Assembly (NCBI GenBank): GCA_965261695.1
Contig: OZ253474.1
Coordinates: 4,650,001 to 4,714,000, forward strand
DNA: 64,000 nucleotides
Source of the DNA: Bin5 sp965261695
GTDB lineage: Bacteria > Chloroflexota > Anaerolineae > Caldilineales > Caldilineaceae
Direction: 5' to 3'
Shown here: one piece after another, positions 1 through 7,337 of the stretch
Position numbering within the stretch: position 1 is the stretch's first letter
How the letters are laid out: each line of letters begins with the position of its first letter
Position numbers and translations under genes: made by a program
Notes under the pieces: model-generated
What the model was told of the DNA's origin: nothing
The model's input: the letters and a program-made list of their open reading frames with translations, nothing else
The model's database searches: none

Positions 1-1
1 C

Positions 2-2179
2 GACTCGCTCATCGGCCTGCGCGTCCACGACGCCACCCAGGAGTTGTCCCGCCTGGGCGGTTTCACGTCCGCCAGCGCCGTCCAGGCCGCCGAAAACGCA
101 ACCGCAGGCATGCAACGGATCGAAGAGATGTCGGACGCCGACATCGCCGAGGTCGAGCAGTCGGCCACACTGTTTCGTGAGGTCGAGAAGACGACCGCCG
201 ATCTGCGCGGCCTGCTGAATACACTTTGCGGCGTCAACTGGCTGGCCGCTGGCATGAAAAAGAAGCAGCGTGCCGAGTTCGAAGCGCCGCTGGTGGGGGC
301 AATCGTCTCGCAGGCGGAAGAGGCTTTTTCACTGCTGACGCATGGCCCCGACAGCGATGATGCCGCAGACCCGATCCGGCAGCGCAGCTTCTGGCCCGCC
401 TTCACCGAAATGTGGCGCGCCGCCAAAGAGATCGCCGACCGCGAAAACTTCCTGCACTGGGAAGTCGCTTTCCCGGGCGTCTGGCACCGCTGGCAGGACG
501 ACGATCCAGTCGGCGGCTTCGACGCCGTAATCGGCAACCCGCCCTGGGACCGTATCAAGCTGCAGGAGGTCGAATGGTTCGCCACCCGTTCTTCTAAACT
601 GGCCCTTGCCCCCACCGCTGCCGCCCGCCGCCGCGGCATCAAAAAACTGCGCGATCAGGGCGACCCTTTGGCGGTCGAATTTGACGCCGCCAAGCTGCGC
701 GCCGACCGCCTCGGCCAGCTCGTCCGCAGTTCCGGCCAATACCCGCTTCTGGGCGGCGGCGACATCAACCTCTACTCCCTCTTCGTCGAGCGCGCCACGC
801 GCCTGGTCAAACCGGACGGCATCGTCGGCCTGCTGACGCCCTCCGGCATCTACGCCGATAAGACCGCCGCCCGCTTCTTCAAATCCGTATCCACCAGCGG
901 CCGTGTCGGTGGCCTCTTCGATTTCGAAAACCGAAAAATCTTCTTCCCAGACGTCGACTCCCGCTTCAAATTCTGTGCCCTCATCTTCGGCGGTGAAGAG
1001 CGCCTCTTCGCCGAAACCGAATGCGCCTTCTTCCTGCATGATACCGCCACTGTCCACGACCTGGACCGCTGCTTCCCCCTTGCTCCCTCCGACTTCGCCC
1101 GCGTCAACCCCAACACCGGCACCGCCCCCATCTTCCGCACCCGCCGCTCCGCCGACATTACCCGCCGCATCTACGAACGCCATCCCGTCCTTGTCGACCG
1201 CTCAGGCGACGACGAGGTCCGCGCCTGGCCGGTGCGGTACCACAATATGTTTCACATGACTAACGACTCTCATCTCTTCCGCACCGCCGCCCAACTTGAC
1301 GACGACGGCTTCTATCCTGTGCAAGGCAACTGGTGGAAAAGGGGGGAGGAACTGTATCTTCCGCTGTACGAAGGAAAGATGGTTCAGGCGTTCGATCACC
1401 GTGCTGCCAGTGTTGTAATGAATCTGGAGAATCTAAACCGCCCTGCCCAGCCACGAGATTCAACACTTAGCGAGCACGCTGACCCGAAGTGGGTGCCAGA
1501 TTCACAATATTGGGTATCGGAAGATATGTGTGAGTGGCCAGACAGCCTGGAGTGGGCACTGGGTTTTAAGCATGTAACGGCGCCGACGAACGTTCGCACG
1601 ATGATCGCAAGTGTTTTGCCTCGTGCAGGATTTGGCAACAGTCTACCAATCCTGTTGCCTGCCCCGGATTACCCGTCAATCGGTACGTCGTCGTACAAAC
1701 AATTGTCAAGCCTGATAGCTGCTAACCTAAACTCCATGCCGTTTGATTTCGTAACACGCCAAAAAGTACAAGGGCAAAACCTGAATCTATTTCTAGTCGA
1801 GCAACTCCCCGTCATCGCCCCCTCCGACTACGACCGCACCTTCGGCCCCACCACCGCCCGCGACCTCGTCCGCGACCACGTCCTCCGCCTCACCTACACC
1901 GCCCACGACATGGCCCCCTTCGCCCGCGACCTCGGCTACGACGGCCCGCCCTTTATCTGGAACGATGAACAGCGCCGCCACCTGCGCGCCCGCCTCGACG
2001 CCCTCTACTTCCACCTCTACGGCCTCTCCCGCGCAGACGCCGCCTACATCCTCGACACCTTCCCCATCGTCCGCCGCCACGACAAAGCCGCCTTCGGCCA
2101 CTACCGCACCAAAGACATGGTCCTCGCCTACTACAACGCCCTCAACGCCGGCGACACCGACACCGATGTGGCCGTCTGA
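2..2179 (+). CDS. Eco57I-like N6-adenine DNA methyltransferase, 3' part (5' end outside window)
   Basis: The reading frame is open from base 2, so the gene begins upstream; an apparent TTG start at 44 is only the first start-like codon in the window. The visible ~725 codons contain the amino-methyltransferase catalytic motif IV NPPW (residues 165-168 counted from 44), preceded by GGFDAVIG, and the following NLYSLFVERA and IVGLLTPSGIY segments typical of Eco57I/PglX-type restriction-modification methylases. It would methylate adenine N6 in a restriction-modification or BREX/Pgl-like defence system; a target-recognition region would lie at about residues 390-600. The last ~30 codons (2093-2179) recur at four more places downstream. 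An MNT/HEPN pair follows directly. Third positions are less GC-rich in the middle (about 1380-1790) than at the ends, which suggests a mosaic gene. Which defence type it belongs to cannot be settled without the 5' part. Confidence 0.85.
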   Translation, partial: DSLIGLRVHDATQELSRLGGFTSASAVQAAENATAGMQRIEEMSDADIAEVEQSATLFREVEKTTADLRGLLNTLCGVNWLAAGMKKKQRAEFEAPLVGAIVSQAEEAFSLLTHGPDSDDAADPIRQRSFWPAFTEMWRAAKEIADRENFLHWEVAFPGVWHRWQDDDPVGGFDAVIGNPPWDRIKLQEVEWFATRSSKLALAPTAAARRRGIKKLRDQGDPLAVEFDAAKLRADRLGQLVRSSGQYPLLGGGDINLYSLFVERATRLVKPDGIVGLLTPSGIYADKTAARFFKSVSTSGRVGGLFDFENRKIFFPDVDSRFKFCALIFGGEERLFAETECAFFLHDTATVHDLDRCFPLAPSDFARVNPNTGTAPIFRTRRSADITRRIYERHPVLVDRSGDDEVRAWPVRYHNMFHMTNDSHLFRTAAQLDDDGFYPVQGNWWKRGEELYLPLYEGKMVQAFDHRAASVVMNLENLNRPAQPRDSTLSEHADPKWVPDSQYWVSEDMCEWPDSLEWALGFKHVTAPTNVRTMIASVLPRAGFGNSLPILLPAPDYPSIGTSSYKQLSSLIAANLNSMPFDFVTRQKVQGQNLNLFLVEQLPVIAPSDYDRTFGPTTARDLVRDHVLRLTYTAHDMAPFARDLGYDGPPFIWNDEQRRHLRARLDALYFHLYGLSRADAAYILDTFPIVRRHDKAAFGHYRTKDMVLAYYNALNAGDTDTDVAV

Positions 2180-2210
2180 GGCGCGGCTTCGCCCTGGACG
2201 CGAAATCCGT

Positions 2211-2247
2211 TAGAATGCACAAAACTTCTGACTGATCGATTCAGTCA
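2211..2247 (+). promoter_or_regulatory. Possible promoter and operator of MNT/HEPN pair, copy 1
   Basis: A TAGAAT -10-like hexamer lies at 2211-2216. A perfect 7-bp inverted repeat TGACTGA-TCGAT-TCAGTCA occupies 2229-2247. It lies about 40 bases before the GTG start of the MNT gene and is conserved, extended to 8 bp, in the second copy at 5474-5494. Autoregulation by the toxin-antitoxin complex is an inference from position. Confidence 0.45.
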
Positions 2248-2285
2248 AGATCACGACAGAACATTCGCAACGAGGTTTCCCGCAA

Positions 2286-2624
2286 GTGAGTAAAGTCTCA
2301 ATCGACAGGGCGACAATTCAGGCCGTTGCCCAGTTGATCGCCCAAAAATTCGACCCGGAGCAGATCATCCTCTTCGGCAGCCACGCCCGCGGCAACGCCG
2401 GCTCCCACAGCGACATCGATCTCCTCGTCGTCCTCAAATCCCTGGACGACTGGCCCAAACGGGGCAACCCCATTCGCAGGGCGATAGGCGAACAATTCAT
2501 CCTTCCCGTCGACGTCCTCGTCACCACGCATGACCGCCTTGCAGAGCAGCGCAACAATCCGTACTCCTTTGTCAACACGGCTCTCGAATCCCAGCAAATC
2601 CTCTATGAGCGGGCCGCGTCCTGA
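2286..2624 (+). CDS. MNT-domain nucleotidyltransferase antitoxin (MntA-like), copy 1
   Basis: This 112-residue minimal nucleotidyltransferase carries the pol-beta signature LFGSHARG followed by SDIDLLVV (GSxxRG...DxD). In the MntA/HepT type VII toxin-antitoxin family such proteins AMPylate and neutralise the HEPN toxin. The GTG start at 2286 is chosen because the only upstream in-frame ATG of the second copy (5499) is ACG here, while the GTG is present in both; a GAGG lies 11 bases before it. The gene overlaps the HEPN gene by 20 bases, as in coupled pairs. Only two residues differ from the copy at 5532-5870 (S2/T2 and the final residue S/A), so the duplication is recent. Confidence 0.88.
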   Translation: MSKVSIDRATIQAVAQLIAQKFDPEQIILFGSHARGNAGSHSDIDLLVVLKSLDDWPKRGNPIRRAIGEQFILPVDVLVTTHDRLAEQRNNPYSFVNTALESQQILYERAAS

Positions 2625-2991
2625 ACAGGACTGGTTCAAAAAGGCAGAACAAGACCTGGAAATGGCCCAACCTGCCATGCTGCCCGGCAATCCGATTCCC
2701 CCAAAAACCTGTTATCACGCCCAGCAGTGTGCCGAAAAGTACCTGAAAGGATTCCTGGTCTCCAGATCACACAGTTTCAACTTCGTCCACGATCTGTTCT
2801 ATCTAACCCAGGAATGCGCCCAACGTCAGCCCGCTTTCAGCGATCTGGAACTGGCGGCCGAGACGTTGGGCAGGTACGGCGCAGGAGTGCGCTATCCGCT
2901 GGAAAATTTCGTAGATCCCGACGAAGAAGAGGCTTGGGAAGCAATAAGACTTGCCGAGGAAGTCGCAACCTTTGCAAAGAGCCAACTCTAG
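2605..2991 (+). CDS. HEPN-domain toxin (HepT-like), copy 1
   Basis: This 128-residue protein has the HEPN (PF05168-type) signature: YHAQQCAEKYLKGFL near residues 38-52, HDLFYL in the middle and YGAGVRYP near residues 93-100. Proteins of this family pair with MNT nucleotidyltransferases and are RNases or tRNA-targeting toxins. The canonical RX4-6H motif is not evident; the RYP variant is seen instead. The ATG at 2605 lies inside the end of the MNT gene, which supports translational coupling; an earlier in-frame ATG at 2530 would overlap the partner much more. About five residues differ from copy 2. The gene ends with TAG, which shows that TAG is a normal stop in this genome. Confidence 0.87.
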   Translation: MSGPRPEQDWFKKAEQDLEMAQPAMLPGNPIPPKTCYHAQQCAEKYLKGFLVSRSHSFNFVHDLFYLTQECAQRQPAFSDLELAAETLGRYGAGVRYPLENFVDPDEEEAWEAIRLAEEVATFAKSQL

Positions 2992-3078
2992 CCCCGTGGC
3001 CACCCCTTGGGATCTCCACCAAGCCGCACAACCCGAAAGAAGCGCCACAGCCGTGTCCCCACAACCAACCTGCACAAC

Positions 3079-3354
3079 CCACGACATGGCCCCTTACCCC
3101 GCGACCGCAGCTACTACGGCCCTCCATTCATCTGGAACGACTAAGAGCCCCGCCACCCGCGCGCCCGCCTCGACGCCCTCTACTTCCACCTCTACGGCCT
3201 CTCCCGCGCAGACGCCGCCTACATCCTCGACACCTTCCCCATCGTCCGCCGCCACGACGAAGCCGCCTTCGGCCACTACCGCACCAAAGCCATGGTCCTC
3301 GCCTACTACAACGCCCTCGCCGCCGGCGACACGGATGTTGAGGTAGCGGCCTAG
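3079..3354 (+). pseudogene. DNA methyltransferase C-terminal fragment, copy 2
   Basis: About 275 bases match the last ~92 codons of the methyltransferase at 1899-2179, but the first third is frameshifted and carries a stop (GACTAAGAG where the intact gene reads on). The distal part, encoding an AYILDTFPIVRRH-like segment and a GHYRTKAMVLAYYNAL-like tail, is well conserved and ends in TAG at 3352. The tail DTDVEVAA differs from the DTDTDVAV of copy 1, so it comes from a second methyltransferase paralogue. An IS tip follows after ~30 bases. Confidence 0.75.
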
Positions 3355-3383
3355 GCCATCAAGCTTGTCGTGAGAAGGTGAAA

Positions 3384-3436
3384 TTGGCCCCAAAATCTGA
3401 ACCACAAGCCAAAGTGTATAATGGAGCAATTCACCA
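3384..3436 (+). mobile_element. IS3-family element tip (remnant)
   Basis: The sequence starts TTGGCCCCAAAA and runs through GTGTATAATGGAGCAATTC, matching the orfA-side end of the complete element at 12149-13401. After about 52 bases it switches directly into the DUF3800 coding sequence at a shared AAACGCGGC-like stretch. This points to recombination at microhomology rather than ordinary insertion. Confidence 0.75.
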
Positions 3437-3786
3437 AACGCGGCAAAGCCGACCGTACCGCTGCCTTGCGTCAGGCACTCGAAACAACCAGGAGCCGCAT
3501 TGCCGAACAACAGAAATTGATAAGCAATGCGTCCCTGCTAGTATCTGAGGCGCCTCCGAAAGAGCAGGCAGGCCTGCCTGCTGTGGATTATTTCGTCTGG
3601 GCGTTACAAAGGATCTATGAACGCCACGAAGAACGGTATGTAACGTATCTGTGGCGGGCCTTCAGGTTGGTGCAGGATGTTGACGATAGACGTAAGGCCG
3701 ACTATGGCATGTACTACACACAGAAAAAGCCACTCAATGCGGCAGCTCTTGAGTGGCGACAAGAAAAGAAAACGCCAGAGATATAG
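3432..3786 (+). pseudogene. DUF3800 protein C-terminal fragment
   Basis: The reading frame from 3421 encodes the last ~117 residues of the DUF3800 protein that is complete at 9156-10004. It includes QAGLPAVDYFVWALQR and the YYTQKKPLNAAALEW tail. The N-terminal half with the catalytic-looking IDEGG motif is absent and is replaced by an IS tip that supplies an in-frame ATG. The downstream flank (to about 3905) and a second IS tip are also shared with the flank of the complete copy, so the whole block was duplicated. It is unlikely to be functional. Confidence 0.8.
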
Positions 3787-3913
3787 GATTGTGCGAACCG
3801 CAGCCCGACAATCACACGGCCTGGAGCCGAATTTCATCCACTGGCTATATACATTATATCTGCCACCTTAAGGCGGTGCAAGCTTAAACTGTCCCAAGCG
3901 TTCACTGTGAGCC

Positions 3914-4154
3914 TGGCCCCAAAAACTGGACCACAAGCTAAAGTGTATAATGGAGCAATTCACCATGCCTGTGGAGGGCCAGTTCGATGGCCAGGAAACG
4001 GCGGTGACACACGGCCGCCTACATCCTCGACACCTTCCCCATCGTTCGCCGCCACGACAAAGCCGCCTTCGGCCACTACCGCACCAAAGCCATGATCCTC
4101 GCCTACTACAACGCCCTCAACGCCGGCGATGCGGATGTGGAAGTAGCGGTCTAG
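3914..4154 (+). pseudogene. IS end fused to methyltransferase C-terminal fragment, copy 3
   Basis: 3914 to about 4014 is the IS3-type end with the start of orfA (TGGCCCCAAAAACTGGACC..., TATAATGG). At about 4014 it changes directly to the methyltransferase tail (GCCTACATCCTCGACACC...), which ends in TAG at 4152-4154. The crossover sits where IS orfA and the methyltransferase both read GC(G)GCCTACA. The tail is of the DADVEVAV type. No functional product is expected. Confidence 0.75.
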
Positions 4155-4187
4155 CCCATCAAGCCTGTCGCGAGAAGGAATGAGCTT

Positions 4188-4469
4188 GGCCCAAAAACCT
4201 GGACTACGAGCGAAGGTGCCTAATGGAGTCAATCACCAAGCCCGTAAAGGGCCAGTACGATGGCCAAGAAACGGCGACGACACACGGCAACCTACAAGTA
4301 CCGCATTACGCTAGAAGCAGTTGAAGGCGGTAAGACAATTGGCCGGTCGTCGAGTGAATACGCGATTCGCGCCAAAAAGCAGGGTTATACCATGGGCCCC
4401 GATCAGAGCCGGCCGCATTCGGCTGGATGCACCTTATTCACCCCTATTCGTAGTCTAATGTAGATCCCA
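4188..4469 (+). mobile_element. Internally deleted IS3-family derivative, MITE-like, copy A
   Basis: This ~282-bp unit has both ends of the IS: TTGGCCC...TGGACTACGAG on the left, and CAGAGCCGGCCGCATTCGG...CACCTTATTC and a degenerate tip on the right. Inside, only the first ~45 codons of orfA remain (MAKKRRRHTATYKYRITLEA, ATG at 4260). The same deletion junction, after a CGCGATTCGCG(C/T)CAAAAAGC stretch, is found in the unit at 8851-9134. The two are therefore copies of one non-autonomous derivative, not independent deletions. Confidence 0.75.
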
Positions 4470-4470
4470 A

Positions 4471-5058
4471 ATGAGACCAAGAGCTTGTGTATTTCAAGAA
4501 TGCAGGAGAGACTCCTTAGCTCCAATTTCGAAGTCACTGCGAAAGTTCGTGGTTTCAAATGGGATCCACATTAGATATTGGGGCCAACCATATCAAATCC
4601 TGGCTGCTCGGACTCTCTTAGTGATTCGGGCGACAAGTTTGCAGAGGTCGTTGTTGTCCCTCTTTGAAGTTGTGGGTGGTAAGACATACGCCATATCATG
4701 GTGGGGCCGGAGGGTTCAGATAATGTTAAACGAAGTGAGGCGAATTGAAATAGTGGATGGTGTGGATTTGGCCCGTTTTGGCAAAGGGCATTATGATTAT
4801 GGCGGAGACTTGGTGGATCGTGTGTATAAACTCTATCGCAGCGCGGAGGCAAGAATGAGATCAGGCAATTCGAGTTCGACACAAAAGAAGCCTACCCGTT
4901 ACCCGGATGGCACACCCATTGACAAGTCAGTGGATGAAGGTCCAACTCACTACCCGGATGGCACACCCATTGACAAGCCTGTGGATGAGGGTCCAACTCG
5001 CTACCCGGACGATACGCCAATACCTCCTGAGAAGAGAGGAGCGGGTGCTGGCCAGTAG
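4471..5058 (+). CDS. Hypothetical protein with three C-terminal 17-residue repeats
   Basis: The 195-residue frame has no family I recognise. Its C-terminal third contains three near-perfect tandem copies of a PTRYPDGTPIDKSVDEG unit (about residues 138-185), the last degenerate. The middle (about 70-120) is mixed alpha/beta in appearance (GKTYAISWWGRRVQIMLNEV). The start is uncertain: the first ATG at 4471 touches the end of the upstream MITE-like unit, and the base composition before about 4660 is AT-richer than average. The N-terminus may therefore have been supplied by the element or the gene may be a 5'-truncated remnant. A hairpin and a terminator-like structure follow. Confidence 0.5.
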   Translation: MRPRACVFQECRRDSLAPISKSLRKFVVSNGIHIRYWGQPYQILAARTLLVIRATSLQRSLLSLFEVVGGKTYAISWWGRRVQIMLNEVRRIEIVDGVDLARFGKGHYDYGGDLVDRVYKLYRSAEARMRSGNSSSTQKKPTRYPDGTPIDKSVDEGPTHYPDGTPIDKPVDEGPTRYPDDTPIPPEKRGAGAGQ

Positions 5059-5061
5059 TCT

Positions 5062-5093
5062 CTTCTGAAACCCTGGGTGACGGGTTTCAGAAG
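5062..5093 (+). other. Perfect 12-bp inverted repeat after the repeat protein
   Basis: CTTCTGAAACCC (5062-5073) and GGGTTTCAGAAG (5082-5093) are exact reverse complements with an 8-base loop, beginning a few bases after the stop codon at 5058. There is no T tract, so it may stabilise the 3' end of the mRNA rather than terminate on its own. Confidence 0.6.
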
Positions 5094-5133
5094 TTGAACG
5101 GCATGAACTTACGCGAAACAGAACGGTACGAAT

Positions 5134-5157
5134 CGCTACATCCCGTAGCGGCTTTTT
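5134..5157 (+). terminator. Rho-independent terminator
   Basis: A stem of CGCTAC (5134-5139) and GTAGCG (5145-5150) with a 5-base loop is followed by GCTTTTTCG. It would terminate the transcript of the 4471-5058 gene. Confidence 0.65.
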
Positions 5158-5182
5158 CGTTGTAGTGGTGGGTTAGGTGAAG

Positions 5183-5425
5183 TGGGCCCCAAAAACTGGA
5201 CCACAAGCTAAGGTGTATGCTGGAGCAATTCACCAAGCCTCTAGAGTGGAAGTTCAATGGTCAGGAAACGGCGGTGACACACGACCGCCTACATCCTCGA
5301 CACCGTCCCCAACGTCCGCCGCCACGACCAAGCCGCCCTTCGCCCACTACCGCACCAAAGACATGGTCCTCGCCTACTACAACGCCCTCGCCGCCGGCGA
5401 CACCGACACCGATGTGGCCCTCTGA
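5183..5425 (+). pseudogene. IS end fused to methyltransferase C-terminal fragment, copy 4
   Basis: 5183 to about 5284 is the IS3-type end with the beginning of orfA, switching at about 5285 into the methyltransferase tail that ends in TGA at 5425. The junction is at the same place as in the 3914-4154 fusion. The tail here is of the DTDTDVAL type and continues, as in copy 1, into the MNT/HEPN promoter region. The second toxin-antitoxin pair therefore sits behind only the last ~45 codons of its original neighbour. Confidence 0.75.
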
Positions 5426-5473
5426 GGCGCGACCTCGCCCTGGACGCGAAATCCGTTAGAATGCACCAAACTC

Positions 5474-5494
5474 TTGACTGATCGATTCAGTCAA
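5474..5494 (+). promoter_or_regulatory. Inverted-repeat operator candidate of MNT/HEPN pair, copy 2
   Basis: TTGACTGA-TCGAT-TCAGTCAA is an 8-bp perfect inverted repeat, conserved from 2229-2247. It lies 37 bases upstream of the GTG start at 5532. Confidence 0.45.
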
Positions 5495-5531
5495 GACCAT
5501 GACAGAACCTTCGCAACGAGGTTTCCCGCAA

Positions 5532-5870
5532 GTGACTAAAGTCTCTATCGACAGGGCGACAATTCAGGCCGTTGCCCAGTTGATCGCCCAAAAATTCGAC
5601 CCGGAGCAGATCATCCTCTTCGGCAGCCACGCCCGCGGCAACGCCGGCTCCCACAGCGACATCGATCTCCTCGTCGTCCTCAAATCCCTGGACGACTGGC
5701 CCAAACGGGGCAACCCCATTCGCAGGGCGATAGGCGAACAATTCATCCTTCCCGTCGATGTCCTCGTCACGACGCATGACCGCCTTGCAGAGCAGCGCAA
5801 CAATCCGTATTCCTTTGTCAACACGGCTCTCGAATCCCAGCAAATCCTGTATGAGCGGGCCGCGGCCTGA
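5532..5870 (+). CDS. MNT-domain nucleotidyltransferase antitoxin (MntA-like), copy 2
   Basis: This is a 112-residue near-duplicate of 2286-2624 with the same LFGSHARG and SDIDLLVV motifs and the same GTG start. An upstream in-frame ATG at 5499 would add 11 residues, but the equivalent codon in copy 1 is ACG, so 5532 is preferred. The gene overlaps the HEPN gene at 5851 by 20 bases. It is expected to inactivate its HEPN partner by nucleotide transfer, as described for MntA/HepT systems. Confidence 0.87.
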   Translation: MTKVSIDRATIQAVAQLIAQKFDPEQIILFGSHARGNAGSHSDIDLLVVLKSLDDWPKRGNPIRRAIGEQFILPVDVLVTTHDRLAEQRNNPYSFVNTALESQQILYERAAA

Positions 5871-6237
5871 ACAGGACTGGTTCAAAAAGGCAGAACAAGA
5901 CCTGGAAATGGCCCAACCTGCCATGCTGCCCGGCAATCCGATTCCCGAAATGGCCTGCTATCACGCCCAGCAGTGTGCCGAAAAGTACCTGAAAGGATTC
6001 CTGGTCTCCAGATCACACAGTTTCAACTTCGTCCACGATCTGTTCTATCTAACCCAGGAATGCGCCCAACGTCAGCCCGCTTTCAGCGATCTGGAACTGG
6101 CGGCCGAGACGTTGGGCAGGTACGGCGCAGCAGTGCGGTATCCGCTGGAAAATTTCGTAGACCCGGACGAAGAAGAGGCTTGGGAAGCAATAAGACTAGC
6201 CGAGGAAGTCGCAACCTTTGTGAAGAGCCAACTCTAG
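5851..6237 (+). CDS. HEPN-domain toxin (HepT-like), copy 2
   Basis: This 128-residue HEPN protein differs from copy 1 in about five residues (for example PEMACYHAQ against PPKTCYHAQ and GAAVRYP against GAGVRYP). It keeps the AEKYLKGFL, HDLFYL and RYP elements. The ATG lies within the 3' end of the MNT gene. With two almost identical pairs 3.2 kb apart, either antitoxin should be able to neutralise either toxin, and homologous recombination between them would delete the interval. The gene ends in TAG. Confidence 0.87.
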   Translation: MSGPRPEQDWFKKAEQDLEMAQPAMLPGNPIPEMACYHAQQCAEKYLKGFLVSRSHSFNFVHDLFYLTQECAQRQPAFSDLELAAETLGRYGAAVRYPLENFVDPDEEEAWEAIRLAEEVATFVKSQL

Positions 6238-6458
6238 TCCCCTGTCCCCCATCCCGCGTCGCCTCCCTCTTCCATCGCCCCGGACCGGTAGGGGCAGGCC
6301 TTGTGCCTGCCCAAGTCCCGCGTCGCCTCCCTCTTCCACCGCCCCGGCCCGGTAGGGGCAGGCCTTGTGCCTGCCCTGTGCCTCTCCAACTCCTCACGAT
6401 GTCTTTGCATCTGTTCCCTGACGCCTCTTACTGTCTTTTCTCGCCTATCTTCACTCAT
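6234..6458 (-). CDS. Small ORF whose C-terminus is encoded by a REP-like repeat
   Basis: An ATG at 6458 is preceded by a strong AGGAGG ribosome-binding site. The first ~30 residues (MSEDRREKTVRGVREQMQRH and on) are a charged helix. The rest (AGTRPAPTGPGRWKREATRD, then DLGRHKACPYRSG) is translated from the two copies of the repeat at 6253-6376. The GTRPAPTG peptide is what this repeat class encodes when it reads into a gene. I infer a small gene truncated by repeat insertion. A 15-codon ORF (6458-6505) overlaps its start by TAATG. Confidence 0.4.
   Translation of the reverse strand: MSEDRREKTVRGVREQMQRHREELERHRAGTRPAPTGPGRWKREATRDLGRHKACPYRSGAMEEGGDAGWGTGD
6253..6376 (+). repeat. Two tandem 64-bp REP-like units with a palindrome
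   Basis: Each unit contains the inverted repeat GGGCAGGC-CTTGT-GCCTGCCC, at 6292-6312 and 6356-6376, embedded in a CGTCGCCTCCCTCTTCCA...CGCCCCGG spacer. The units differ at only a few bases. Palindromes of this kind are found scattered through many bacterial genomes. The region between this repeat and 6458 carries the 5' half of the small ORF; 6506-6647 shows no gene. Confidence 0.75.
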
Positions 6459-6647
6459 TATTTCTTCCTCCTGAAGTACGCGATCATAGGCAATGACCGT
6501 TTCATACTACTTCCGCCTCTCCTTGAATCAAAGACTGCGAAGTTCCCCGCCGCCGCTTTGTCGTGGCACCGTCCTCTATGCGGAACCTGGGCGACCGGCC
6601 CGGTGGGGGGCATGATGTTGCCCCCCCACCGCATCCAGCCTTACCTG

Positions 6648-6911
6648 TCAATTAAGTCCGATCAAGCTCTGCGCGGCTTGCTGCCCCGCTGGGGTAAGCC
6701 GCCAGACTCCAGGCTGATTCGTGTATGCACTTACGACGTTTCTGAGAAGACCACGACTTTTGAGGGCTTGCACTTCTCTAGGTATGAGTGGGTTATGCAA
6801 CTCCGCCCTTGGTTCCGGTCTCCTGTCCGCCACATAAGCGGATACTTGCTCGTTGTCGGCCTCACCACCGTGAAAGTGATAAGCGCGAAGGACGCATTCT
6901 CTAAGAGTCAT
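6648..6911 (-). CDS. Small winged-helix-like hypothetical protein
   Basis: The 87-residue frame starts at ATG 6911 with GAGGAG six bases upstream. It has an N-terminal helical part (LRECVLRAYHFHGGEADNEQVSAYV) and ends in GVWRLTPAGQQAA, a strand-turn-helix end typical of winged-helix or Mrr-N-like DNA-binding domains. I do not recognise a specific family. A neighbouring small ORF (6458-6234) lies downstream on the same strand, so the two may have formed one transcript. Confidence 0.6.
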   Translation of the reverse strand: MTLRECVLRAYHFHGGEADNEQVSAYVADRRPEPRAELHNPLIPREVQALKSRGLLRNVVSAYTNQPGVWRLTPAGQQAAQSLIGLN

Positions 6912-7010
6912 TTGAAGCTCCTCAATGTAATGATGCAGTGGGCCCAGTTGTGAGTGGCTGCGGAATTATTACGACTTGACGTGCATAGGCAACGCTATCT
7001 CGATCACGTG

Positions 7011-7337
7011 TCAGCCAGAGGCGGGCCTGATCCCGACCCCATGCAACGTACTTCCATCCTCATCAACTCCCTGCTCTTTGATAAGATGCAGGTAGAGATT
7101 GTGTAGATCGCGCATGTCCACATTCATTTCCGGATCGCCAAATGGCATCGGGTTGGCGAGCATCCACTCCTTGTAGACCTCACGCAACGTCAACTTATCA
7201 AGTGTCAGGCCTTCGGCAATTTGCAAATGTTTGCTGACAAAAGCTGGATGCAGTGCGCTGTATCTGTCCAGCCACTGTCCTGGCTCATATTCCCAAACCT
7301 TACTTCGGCCGGAATTTCTTGATGTCCCACGTCTCAT
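7011..7337 (-). CDS. Hypothetical protein, 108 residues
   Basis: I chose the ATG at 7337 because AAGGAG lies seven bases before it; the longer frame to 7517 has no such signal and biased, shadow-like composition. The sequence is hydrophilic and mostly helical (LQIAEGLTLDKLTLREVYKE; DMRDLHNLYLHLIKEQ), without membrane segments or motifs that I recognise. Its gene neighbours are small genes and repeats, so context gives no function. Confidence 0.55.
   Translation of the reverse strand: MRRGTSRNSGRSKVWEYEPGQWLDRYSALHPAFVSKHLQIAEGLTLDKLTLREVYKEWMLANPMPFGDPEMNVDMRDLHNLYLHLIKEQGVDEDGSTLHGVGIRPASG

Noticed and set aside
329..1183. 284-codon open frame on the minus strand within the methyltransferase gene
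   Set aside because: It is the antisense shadow of a GC-rich gene; the plus-strand frame has the NPPW motif and normal codon use.
2951..3346. 131-codon frame after the first HEPN gene
   Set aside because: It reads the methyltransferase fragment out of frame, giving Thr/Pro/Ser-rich low-complexity sequence.
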